A stretch of 64,000 nt of DNA from Prevotella sp. (lineage in GTDB: Bacteria; Bacteroidota; Bacteroidia; Bacteroidales; Bacteroidaceae), in contig SUYI01000006.1 of NCBI GenBank assembly GCA_015060485.1, positions 1 through 64,000 of the forward strand, written 5' to 3'. Below the pieces are notes generated by a model. That model worked only from the letters and a program-made list of their open reading frames with translations. It searched no databases and was not told where the DNA came from. Numbering within the stretch: the first letter of the stretch is position 1; every line of letters starts with the position of its first letter. Positions 22,782-32,400 of this stretch are shown here, piece after piece. Made by a program: the position numbers and the translations under genes.

Positions 22782-23372
22782 ATGGAGCATATACATAAGA
22801 CCATAGAGCAGAAGAAAGAAGAGTGTCTCGCTTTGCTCCGCTCAACGAATCGGGATAAAATGGAGGACCTTATAACCTATATTACTGGCATGGGTTACTT
22901 CGAGGCTCCAGGTTCTTTAAAGCATCATCGCTTTGTTGGTGGTCTTGTTAGCCATTCCTTAGAGACTTATCACAAGGCAATGAAACTGCGCGAAGAAAAG
23001 ATTCGCGATGGTTTTTCTCCAGACCAGATGCCAGTAGATAGTGTCATTATAGCAGCATTAATGCATGACTTGTGTAAGGCCGATGTACTGCGTTATAGTT
23101 CTGAAACCCATAAAGCTTATGTTTGTAAAAGTCATAAAGGCCATAGCCAAAGGTCTGTCCGACAGGTTGGTTACTCAGGTTTTCAACTCACATCCATAGA
23201 AAAAGAAGCCATTTTGTGGCACATGGGAGGAAAACATATCTGTCCTGATAAGCAGGAGAGGGTGATTTACTATGAGTCACACCCTCTAAGCGATATAATC
23301 CGCAGAGCTGATGGCAAATCTATTGGAGAATCTAAAAAAAGACATCACCCCCAAAGGTATAGTGATAGTTGA
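22782..23372 (+). CDS. HD-domain phosphohydrolase-like protein
   Basis: 196 residues with an HD-superfamily core: HHRFVGGLVSHSLETY (first His), LMHDLCKADVLRY (the HD pair) and later KEAILWHMGGK. These metal-binding residues suggest a phosphohydrolase acting on nucleotides, similar to small HD proteins in phage and mobile regions. There is no second catalytic domain. The C-terminal 20 residues are basic and disordered. It ends near 23372, just before the convergent defence operon. Confidence 0.8.
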   Translation: MEHIHKTIEQKKEECLALLRSTNRDKMEDLITYITGMGYFEAPGSLKHHRFVGGLVSHSLETYHKAMKLREEKIRDGFSPDQMPVDSVIIAALMHDLCKADVLRYSSETHKAYVCKSHKGHSQRSVRQVGYSGFQLTSIEKEAILWHMGGKHICPDKQERVIYYESHPLSDIIRRADGKSIGESKKRHHPQRYSDS

Positions 23373-23398
23373 ATATTCATTTTTCTTGTGCTACAATG

Positions 23399-24070
23399 TT
23401 ATTTGTAGCCCATAACTAACCCAAAACATTTTTCTATCGTTGTGATTCCTATGCCATTCAATGATGTCAGGGATGTCATTGATTTGATTTCAGAATCATT
23501 TAATGCATTATCAATTGTTTGAATCTGTTTTGCAGTTCTTATTCCTGCTTTCTTTTTCTCAGTTGGGGAAAGAGAATTCCATTTCTTTTTGAATTGCTCA
23601 AATAATTCGTCAGGAGCGTCAGGATCATATTCATATATTTCAATGGGTATATCACACCTCTCCAAATATTTGTGCATCAAATTTAATACCTCAATCTTAT
23701 CGAGGCCACCATTATGAGTTCCTAAAAGAGGGAATGAAATGGATGTAATACCCTTTTCTTTATAAGAATCTACGAATTTTTGAAGGCCGAGCTCCAAATA
23801 TTCCATTTTACTTGGATATTTCCAATGAATTTTGGTCGGAAAATTAAGTACCCATTGAGAATCGTTATCTGGCTTATATAGCCAAAGTTTTCCAACTGTC
23901 AGTTGCTTGTTCTGACAAAACACTTTATATTTCTCATACATTTCAGGGTAACGAAGACGAAATCCTAAAGCAACGCCTTTACCCATAACACCGACACAAT
24001 TCACTGTATTAACAATGGTCTGTTTGTCGGACTGGAAAATATTCCCTTTAATATACGTGATGTTACTCAT
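23399..24070 (-). CDS. macrodomain protein, DarG-like
   Basis: 223 residues. The macrodomain (residues 1-150) shows NTVNCVGVMGKGVALGF at about 20-36 and SFPLLGTHNGGLD at about 109-121, the ADP-ribose-binding loops of the DarG/TARG1 type. DarG removes thymidine-linked ADP-ribose from DNA and neutralises DarT. The C-terminal 70 residues do not look like the DarT-binding domain of E. coli DarG; they include a helix-hairpin-helix-like NGIGITTIEKCFGL. Its ATG overlaps the end of the DarT-domain gene by 8 bp, so toxin and antidote are translationally coupled in the usual order. Confidence 0.85.
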   Translation of the reverse strand: MSNITYIKGNIFQSDKQTIVNTVNCVGVMGKGVALGFRLRYPEMYEKYKVFCQNKQLTVGKLWLYKPDNDSQWVLNFPTKIHWKYPSKMEYLELGLQKFVDSYKEKGITSISFPLLGTHNGGLDKIEVLNLMHKYLERCDIPIEIYEYDPDAPDELFEQFKKKWNSLSPTEKKKAGIRTAKQIQTIDNALNDSEIKSMTSLTSLNGIGITTIEKCFGLVMGYK

Positions 24071-27000
24071 ATTGTTTTCTTAATTGCTCGTATCGTTCTT
24101 TATATACCGGTGACATAAGGAGAATTCCATATTCTTCATCAAACATCTTCTCTCCATTATCATAAACAAACATGTGTTCCAGATATTTAAGACCTCCTGC
24201 ATCTTTTGTGTATGAAGCGATGTCGCATTGATACAAAATCATCTTGTATTGTAACAATACAGAAGGCTCTATATTTAAAATCATAGCATCATCAGAAATC
24301 TCATTCTTGATGTCTTCTAATTTATATTGTCCCTTAAAATACAACCCCATATGGTCATTTTTGAGCAAACATTCCACAAGACTGAGTTCATATTTAGTAA
24401 ATGGAGAAGATTCCCAAAGCTCACGTATTAAGTCCAGTGTATGCTCATGTTGAGTCGGCCTGTCAATTGCTTTTCCAACATCATGCATAGCGAGAATCAC
24501 TCTCATGAGGTCAAGATTCATATACTCTGAATTGAATTTGAATATATACTTCTCAAATTGCTGACAAACCAATAAAGTGTGATTCTTTACAATATAGTGT
24601 CGAACACGAGTATTGTATAATTCTTCCAATTTTGGCATAATCAATTCAAGAGCAGAGATAAGTTCTTCTGGACTAAACTCATCGTCTTCAAAGCTTATAC
24701 CCAAATAATCTTCTATCACATCAGTCGATGTTATTAATGTTTCTTTCTCTTCTGGTGTGTATTGATAAATCAGCCATCTTGGTGAACGAGCGCTAGGGTG
24801 CATATTAACATAAAAAATATCAAAGCCATAATCACCAAGACTAACAGCAACAGAATTCAATAATTGAATAATGTTCTTCTTTTCGTTTTTTATATCCTTG
24901 GGATTAAGTACTTTAATTTTAGTTATATTGTCACTTTCAATCTGGAACATATAATCACCCTTGTATAAAGTTGAGATATTTATTGTTGACCCATCTGTGT
25001 CAAAACGTAATTGTGGGTTTTTGTGATCAAACACATCTTCCACATTATCGTATATTGCATAGATATTATTACTAATGGGATCTTCGTGGAATAATTCCTT
25101 CAGAATCTCAGCCTCTTCTCTATCATAGCAAATAATCTGAACGTTTGATATATCTGAAAAATCAAATTCACTTTTCACAAGAAACTCTTGCTGCCTTTTA
25201 TCCCTTTCTATTTGACTATAACCATAGCTATACAGATTCTTTGCATCAATGTGATCTGGCGATTCAGTCACTTTATATATAGTTGCCCAATTTGATTGTA
25301 AATTTCCTGTACTATATGAGCATAGTTTCGCTTTCTTTGACAACACTTCTTGTAGATCAAACTTAAAAAAAACCGGCATAGGACACATTGGCAAACCATT
25401 ATTGATAGCTTTACTGTAATACTTTGTATCAGTCCTGTCTTTTCCTAAGCATTCATTATAGAATTGAGTCTGTGTTCCTGTTCTATAATAGAATCGAGCA
25501 TAAGGATGGGCTTTTTCAGAACGATTAACAACAGCTCCTGCTGCATCATATTTCAGTAGTCCCAACTCTTTTGCCCTATTTCTGCTTAATATTTTCCTTG
25601 TACGTATAACCTCAATAGCATTATACAAATGCGTAAAATGATATATACACGGTTTGGGACGATATTCTCTTAGTATATTATAAAATTCCATAGAATTCAA
25701 CTCCTTAGAGAAAGATGCTTCAACTTCTGATGATTTGAATGCCGGATTCTCGGATAATGCAACCCAGTCCCACTTATCTCGATACTTGTCAACTAATGAG
25801 GGAGAGAATGGTATGGTGGTATTTCGTGAAATAACTTGCCAGTCCAATCTCTCAGTAAAGGTGTCAAGGGTATCTTCGTCAATGATAAAGTCTTGCCTTA
25901 AACAGATTAAGTGCCAGTTAAGTTGTAGCTCGAACTCAAGAAGATTATCTTTGGTTACAGCAAAACTATAGTTCTTTGATATATAATCCCAATCAAGATA
26001 TTCCCTGAAAGTTTTCAGCGCTTTAATATTTTGTAAGTCGATATGGGAACTGCGTGTAAGAATTGACCAATCCAAATGGTCTTTATATGCTATGATCACG
26101 TCATGACCTAATTCTTCTCTTCGTGAAATAGCCTGCCAATCAAGTTTTTTATCCTTTAAGATGCGCAATACTTGCATTGTTGGATAAAAATCTTTTCTTT
26201 GGCAGAATGCTTTCCAATCGACATCCTTGTCAAGAATCAAAGAAAGAAGCTCTTCTGTAAATACAATATCTTCTCTCTTTTGTAATGCTTTCCAGTTCCA
26301 ATTTCTGTCAACTAATGATATTATAAAATCAGTTGAATATGCTATTTCTTTTCTTATAGATAGATAATCCCAATCCCAATCAAATTCTTTATGGGTCTTT
26401 ATGAAATCACTATTGAACACACAATTCCTTCTGCGTGATAATGTCAACCAATCCCAGTTCCAGTCCGGATGACTTTCTACGAAGTTTTGAGTGAAATCGA
26501 AAGCATAATTTGATGAAATTGCAAACCAATCCCATGAATATGATGAAAGGCTTTCTAATTCTCCTTCATCGAATTTGACATCATCACGGTTAGAAAGAAC
26601 AGAGAAATCTAAATAATTAGCAAATCTCTGGATATGTTTTATCAGTTCTTGATTTTTCTTGGGATTATATCTAAAATAGGAACTGTTTTGTGAGAGGTAT
26701 GCCCAATCCCATTCATTTGTTCTTATTTGTAATACACTATCACACCAATTAATGGAATCTAGAGTTGACAAATATTTGAAGTTCCACTGATACTCTTCTT
26801 TTCCAAGAATCCTTTCAACAACTTCTATCCAATTTTTAAAGTCTTTAGTAACTTTTCGATCCCATCTTAATATTCTATTAAGAGATTTGGATGATGATAA
26901 GGCATTCCAATCAACATATACATGGTTATTGATAATGCTTTCCAGATAAGATTCTATGTCAAAATCGTTTCTGTTATATACATCATAATAATTCCAATTA

Positions 27001-29459
27001 TATGGTACAGAATAGAGAGAATCTGAACTGGCAGTACCCAATATTTCTGCTGTAGAGTATTGTTTTGTAAACAAGTCCCACAAAGGTTGTGACCTTTCAT
27101 CTTCTAGTTGAGATAGAATTATGGCAATTTGGCTTTTTATATTATTATCTCTATAATCGGCTTCTGTTAATACACCTGTCATAAGAGAGTTCCAATTCCA
27201 ATCATTATAATAATCTGTGAGATTATCAATGATAAAATCATGTTCCAACCTGACTGTTACAACATCCCAATTCCACCTATCTCTGTAATTAGCTAAGTAT
27301 TCTTGAATATCAACAACCTTAAGGTTTTCAGAAAGAAAACCCCAATCAAGTTTTTCAACCCAGCGTTTATCACCAAGTTTTGACATGTGCATTGTTGCAC
27401 AGAATCTTCTTGTTAAGATAATCCAATCCCAATTGGGTTCATTGAAGTTACTTTTTATTGTGGATTCTGAAACCTTTTCTGTTAGTACTGACCATAATGA
27501 ATTCTTTGTTACAAGGTCCCTGAAGTTAGAATCATTATATAAACGGTCTGAGAATTGTACAGAAAGAGCGGGAAGTAATATGTCAAGAGATAATTTGTCA
27601 ATGTGTGACTTGATAAAATTTAAATCTGATAGGACAATGTTCCTTTGTGATAAAATAGGCCATACCCACCCAAAATCCTCATTTAATTCGATGGACTTGC
27701 AGGATTGTATGTTCTCAGAAATATGAGTAAATCCTTTTTCAGAAAAGCTCCTTGTTTTGAAGTGATCAAACAAATCAATGTCCCAAACAATGTCGCTATT
27801 ACATTCTAAGCCTTCTGAATTATGAGAAGAATGCCAGGAAACGAACCCCATCTTTTCAAGCCACTCAATAAGATTGATAGACCACGCAAAATGAGCTTTG
27901 TTAGCATTAAAACAATCGTGCAAATACTCTTTTCTTTCAATAATGGCAAATGCAAATTCTCCAGAATCAACAAACCTCTCAGCCCATTCAGATGAGACAA
28001 ATGCTCTATTCATAATAGTATCCAGAAGGAGATAATCGCCCAAGCTATGAATGCTATTTAGTATGAAACCGAGATCTGCTATCGTAGATATTAGTTCCCA
28101 ATCCCATTTCCTATCAGGATATTCTGCAATTATATTAGGATGTGTGGTAAGGAATTTCTCGGTTGCGATATACATCTCAAACGGAATGCTCGAGATATTT
28201 TCAAGGATAAAATTATCATCCAATTTAGGAATAATCACAGGCCAATCCCAATCTACATCCTTATGTAATTCCGGGATAATTAGTAGTCTCTTGATCGTGT
28301 TTATACTCCTGCTGGAAGACAAAGACTCAAAATCCCAAGGGTATTTTACTGCGTTTTCTACAATGAAATTATCATCATAACGTTCCGAAAGAATAATCCA
28401 GTCCAGTAAATCCTTATATTTGTCAAGATATGATTTTAATGTTTTTATAGGGCACAGACTGGATATTTGAGTCCATTGAGTTCCATTCGCTTTCTCTGCT
28501 ATTTTGTCAAATAACGCTTTATCAGACCAATCCAAAGATTTACTATCAAGGAAATCATTAAGATCCCAGATGTCCATATATGGTTTTAAAGATGAGTAAT
28601 TTAGAATCTGGCCACTTTCACGAACGAGATACAAATATTCACCTATATGTATTTTATTATTTATATAGTTCTGGTTGGCTTCTTGGAATAGTAATTCATT
28701 AGTTTCTACCGATGGGGTATCACTATGAAATACAAGAGGATATTTAATAGAATTCAATTCATAAAGTCTGAAATCCACTTGGATTTCTCCCATACGGGCA
28801 TCTTTCGATTCCTCGGCAGTAAAAATATTAATTCCTATCTCTGATTGCAGGTTTAAACGGTCGACAAGTTCTGAAGATGTATTATATAATAAGTCTTCTA
28901 TGTCATCAACATTAAACAACTCAAAAGGCAGTTGCCTCTCATTTTGAATAGTAGATGTTATACCTAATGCATCTCTAAAAGGGAAATACAAATAATCATC
29001 AGCAGACTTTTGGGCTATGTCAAAATGCTGTATAAGTGGCATATAGCCACCAAAGAATGAGTGTTTAACTCCCTTTTCTAGTGCTAGGATTCCTAATGGA
29101 GATAAAGAGACTTGCTTTTCATGACGAATTATAAGTCCAAATGAAGAAACCTGTTCTAATAAACCCTCAAAAATCTTCTTTTCTCCTTCGTCGGCATATC
29201 TTTTGGGGGATGTATAATAATCATCTTCGACATTGAAGCCCATTATCTTCGCAAGTTGATTTTCATACAACTTGTTCCCATTGAACTCTAACGTTAGTAG
29301 AATTGCTTTATCCAGTTTCGTTAGCTCAGTCGTTTTGTAATAGGAAACGGAACAAGCGATCTTTTCAATCCTCCATCTCCTAAAATTGACATCGTTAGGG
29401 CGAGAAGCATAAATAAGTCTTCCTTGGTTATATATAACGTTACAGTCCATAATCTCCAT
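24063..29459 (-). CDS. giant repeat protein with DarT ADP-ribosyltransferase and HD domains
   Basis: 1798 residues. Residues 1-280 hold a winged-helix-like region. From about 310 to 1240 come roughly 28 imperfect repeats of about 33 residues with a core W/LDWxxLSxR (for example LDWQAISRREEL, FDWDWDYLSIRKEI), likely a solenoid of helices. From about 1265 to 1445 is a DarT-type domain (DUF4433): PCIYHFTHLYNAIEVI, AHPYARFYYRTGTQTQFYN and the probable catalytic Glu in QQEFLVKSEF. A C-terminal HD domain has NHTLLV (about 1625), MHDVGK (about 1658) and CDIASY (about 1747). DarT modifies thymidine in single-stranded DNA with ADP-ribose using NAD+. The repeats could sense a phage product or other operon proteins. 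It overlaps the upstream helicase gene by 20 bp. Confidence 0.8.
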   Translation of the reverse strand: MEIMDCNVIYNQGRLIYASRPNDVNFRRWRIEKIACSVSYYKTTELTKLDKAILLTLEFNGNKLYENQLAKIMGFNVEDDYYTSPKRYADEGEKKIFEGLLEQVSSFGLIIRHEKQVSLSPLGILALEKGVKHSFFGGYMPLIQHFDIAQKSADDYLYFPFRDALGITSTIQNERQLPFELFNVDDIEDLLYNTSSELVDRLNLQSEIGINIFTAEESKDARMGEIQVDFRLYELNSIKYPLVFHSDTPSVETNELLFQEANQNYINNKIHIGEYLYLVRESGQILNYSSLKPYMDIWDLNDFLDSKSLDWSDKALFDKIAEKANGTQWTQISSLCPIKTLKSYLDKYKDLLDWIILSERYDDNFIVENAVKYPWDFESLSSSRSINTIKRLLIIPELHKDVDWDWPVIIPKLDDNFILENISSIPFEMYIATEKFLTTHPNIIAEYPDRKWDWELISTIADLGFILNSIHSLGDYLLLDTIMNRAFVSSEWAERFVDSGEFAFAIIERKEYLHDCFNANKAHFAWSINLIEWLEKMGFVSWHSSHNSEGLECNSDIVWDIDLFDHFKTRSFSEKGFTHISENIQSCKSIELNEDFGWVWPILSQRNIVLSDLNFIKSHIDKLSLDILLPALSVQFSDRLYNDSNFRDLVTKNSLWSVLTEKVSESTIKSNFNEPNWDWIILTRRFCATMHMSKLGDKRWVEKLDWGFLSENLKVVDIQEYLANYRDRWNWDVVTVRLEHDFIIDNLTDYYNDWNWNSLMTGVLTEADYRDNNIKSQIAIILSQLEDERSQPLWDLFTKQYSTAEILGTASSDSLYSVPYNWNYYDVYNRNDFDIESYLESIINNHVYVDWNALSSSKSLNRILRWDRKVTKDFKNWIEVVERILGKEEYQWNFKYLSTLDSINWCDSVLQIRTNEWDWAYLSQNSSYFRYNPKKNQELIKHIQRFANYLDFSVLSNRDDVKFDEGELESLSSYSWDWFAISSNYAFDFTQNFVESHPDWNWDWLTLSRRRNCVFNSDFIKTHKEFDWDWDYLSIRKEIAYSTDFIISLVDRNWNWKALQKREDIVFTEELLSLILDKDVDWKAFCQRKDFYPTMQVLRILKDKKLDWQAISRREELGHDVIIAYKDHLDWSILTRSSHIDLQNIKALKTFREYLDWDYISKNYSFAVTKDNLLEFELQLNWHLICLRQDFIIDEDTLDTFTERLDWQVISRNTTIPFSPSLVDKYRDKWDWVALSENPAFKSSEVEASFSKELNSMEFYNILREYRPKPCIYHFTHLYNAIEVIRTRKILSRNRAKELGLLKYDAAGAVVNRSEKAHPYARFYYRTGTQTQFYNECLGKDRTDTKYYSKAINNGLPMCPMPVFFKFDLQEVLSKKAKLCSYSTGNLQSNWATIYKVTESPDHIDAKNLYSYGYSQIERDKRQQEFLVKSEFDFSDISNVQIICYDREEAEILKELFHEDPISNNIYAIYDNVEDVFDHKNPQLRFDTDGSTINISTLYKGDYMFQIESDNITKIKVLNPKDIKNEKKNIIQLLNSVAVSLGDYGFDIFYVNMHPSARSPRWLIYQYTPEEKETLITSTDVIEDYLGISFEDDEFSPEELISALELIMPKLEELYNTRVRHYIVKNHTLLVCQQFEKYIFKFNSEYMNLDLMRVILAMHDVGKAIDRPTQHEHTLDLIRELWESSPFTKYELSLVECLLKNDHMGLYFKGQYKLEDIKNEISDDAMILNIEPSVLLQYKMILYQCDIASYTKDAGGLKYLEHMFVYDNGEKMFDEEYGILLMSPVYKERYEQLRKQYE

Positions 29460-32400
29460 AATTAATTACTTCCCCATTTTCATGAGACATTATTGTATTG
29501 TAAACATTGTCATATATCTCTTTCGTCCGAAACAGTTTACTGTCACCCACGATTATAAGTAATCGTTTAGCTCGAGAAAGAGCCACGTTCAGACGATTTG
29601 GCGATTGTGCAAATCCTAATTCGGATTGTGCGGGATATCCTTCTTTATACCTTACAAAGTTTGGCTTCTGGCCGCGCTCAGTTTGTATAAGATGGCTTCT
29701 TACCATTGAAACGATAATAATATTGCGTTCCATTCCTTGGAATCGGTCTACAGTACTTATGCGAATAGGCAGTTTCTCTTTGTCAAAACCGCGCGCCATA
29801 TCACGTAACAGCCTAAGTTGTTTACCGTAGAATGATATTAACCCGATTTGCTTGTCTTCTATATTATCCCACTTGTTATTATACGCATGGAAAGATGGCG
29901 ATGAATAAATATCTGATAATACTTTGCGTATCACCTCAACTTCTCCGTAGTTAACTCTTGAAGTACCATCAAGCATTTCAGGTGTATCTGTATCAATCCA
30001 TAAAACATGTGTGTTGGGCGTAATTGGACCAGCTGTAATACCATGATACCTTGATGCTCCATTATTAATGAAATCAGGATCATCTATTCCTAAATCCACT
30101 GGATTTACCAACCCGCATTCCAATCCACCATCTTCTTTATAAAATTGTTTGATTACTTCGTTAATTGCAGGATGCATTCTAAACTGATAGTTAAATACAC
30201 CTTTCAGCGTTGGGTCAATTTGGTTAAATAACCTCTCGAAATGTGATATTTCAAGTTTCTTGAAATTGCGGGAAACAAATAACTTCAAACTTTCCAACTC
30301 CTTTTTCTTGCTTTCATCCTTTTCCCTTTTGATGAGATAATCAAAGGAATTCATAAATGATTCCAAAGACAACATTGGAGGAAGTTGCCTGTGGTCACCA
30401 ATAATCACATTTTTCTTTCCATAGATCAACGGTAATGATAGCTCTGCAGGGGTTGCTTTACTTGATTCATCTTGTATAACGACATCAAAACTTATTGGAG
30501 GGTTGTAGTTATTCCTATTTCCATATATCTTTCTGTAAATCTTGTAGAATGCTGTTGGAATGAATTTGCTCTTTTTCCCGGTATTTTCCATCGACTCAGT
30601 AAAAATAATGTTCTTTTGACCAATGGAACTACATGTTGCGCCAATAACATTGCAGTTGGCAATATAATTGTTAAAGAATAACTTTCGGATATCGTCAGAT
30701 GGATTATTTAGTAAGTCGCTCCACAATTCAAATGCTTCTTCTGGCATTTGTTTGTTATCAGCGCGATTACGTATGTTTTCCATCCAATTTATCAAAATCA
30801 ACTTTTCTGGAGATTCATATACGTATTCGTCTTGTAATTCATCTTCATCGTCATCATCAATAAATGAATCGGAGAAATCTTCCCCTTTAGCCCAACGTTC
30901 CATAGCCGTGTATGAAAATTGGAGTCCCTCAGTTTCTAATCTCGACTCGTCACCAATACGAACGGGCTTCACGAGATTATGCTGGTTATTGACAATTCTG
31001 TCTATAGCATTGTCTACTGCCAAATTGGTTTCGGAAGTAAGCAAAACACGACATTGTGGATTTTGCCTGATATGCTGCCATATTAATTCTGCAATGGCTG
31101 TAGATTTACCGGTTCCAGGAGGCCCCTGAATAATGGCAAGATCTGGTGCAAGAATGGCTTTAGCAATAGCATCTTTTTGAGGTTCATTATTGTTTATCTT
31201 GTTATTTAAAATATGTTTTCCTATTTCTTGCTTCTGAAGCCTGATATTCTCTTCGAAGTCTTTGATACCACCAGCCTGTGAAGCATCAAAAATGAATGTT
31301 CCTAATGATGGATTTTCAATATCAATACCAGAAATAATTCGATTTAGAGAATCTTTTAATCGTGCCAGTTTTTCTAAATCTCCCGACAAATCGGGCTCAA
31401 CACGATCTACTATGGTCCCTTCTACCAATTGTTTTGTCGTTTCATAATTGTCCCCAGAAATGTCAAAAACAAGTTCTGGATAGGATGCAGTACGAATAAG
31501 CTTACCAATTTTCAAATCGCCAATCATAAAGTCTGCACCTTTTAGTTCACGAGCTGCGTCCATACGTTCTTCATTTCTACTCTGAATATCATGGAAGAAC
31601 AGCAACTTAACCATGTTCGCAGGAACATCGTCAAATGTGAATTGATAGCGGTTAAGATCAAAAGAATTAAGTTTGTTGACTAGTAATGTTTTGAACGTAA
31701 GTAAATCATCAAAAGACTCAAATTCTTTAGAGAATGCTAATTCTGAACCCTTCTTTACCAATTCAATTTTCAAGTCCTCGAAAGAATTGTGAAGTTCTTC
31801 CATGACACCAGCCAGCTCAGCTTTCTTATATTCTATATCAAAATTGCATTTATGCCCTTTTTTGAAAAGACTATAATTAATATATGGATATTTGTGACTA
31901 AGTTCTGTTAGAATAGTAGTTAGACTTTGTTCTTTCCAATTAAAATCAATTCCAATACTAGAACCGTCTGATGCTACAGAGATGCCATGTTGTTTTTGGA
32001 AAATAAGATGTAACTGATCATTAAACCGATCAAGTTCATCTGTTGAAGCCCAGCTTTTGTTATCTTCATATTTGTAATAATAGGTATCTTCAAAAGTATA
32101 ACTATCCTCGCCAAAGATTCGTTTTATACTTTTATTACATAATGAATATTCAAGATCAACATCTGAGATTGTCCTTTTGACAGTATATTGCTTTGGCTTT
32201 CCAGTTTCGTGAATTTCTTCATGCTCATCATTTGCATCCACACAATCCGATAACTCTTCTACAAATCTCTTATTGAATATGATGACACCATCCACAGGCT
32301 TCGGAAGGTCTGATTTGTTTTCATCCCAGTCATAGGACTTAAGAGCCGATTCTTTCATTATGAACCTAAACTCTACACGATATAGTCTCATGTCGAAAAT

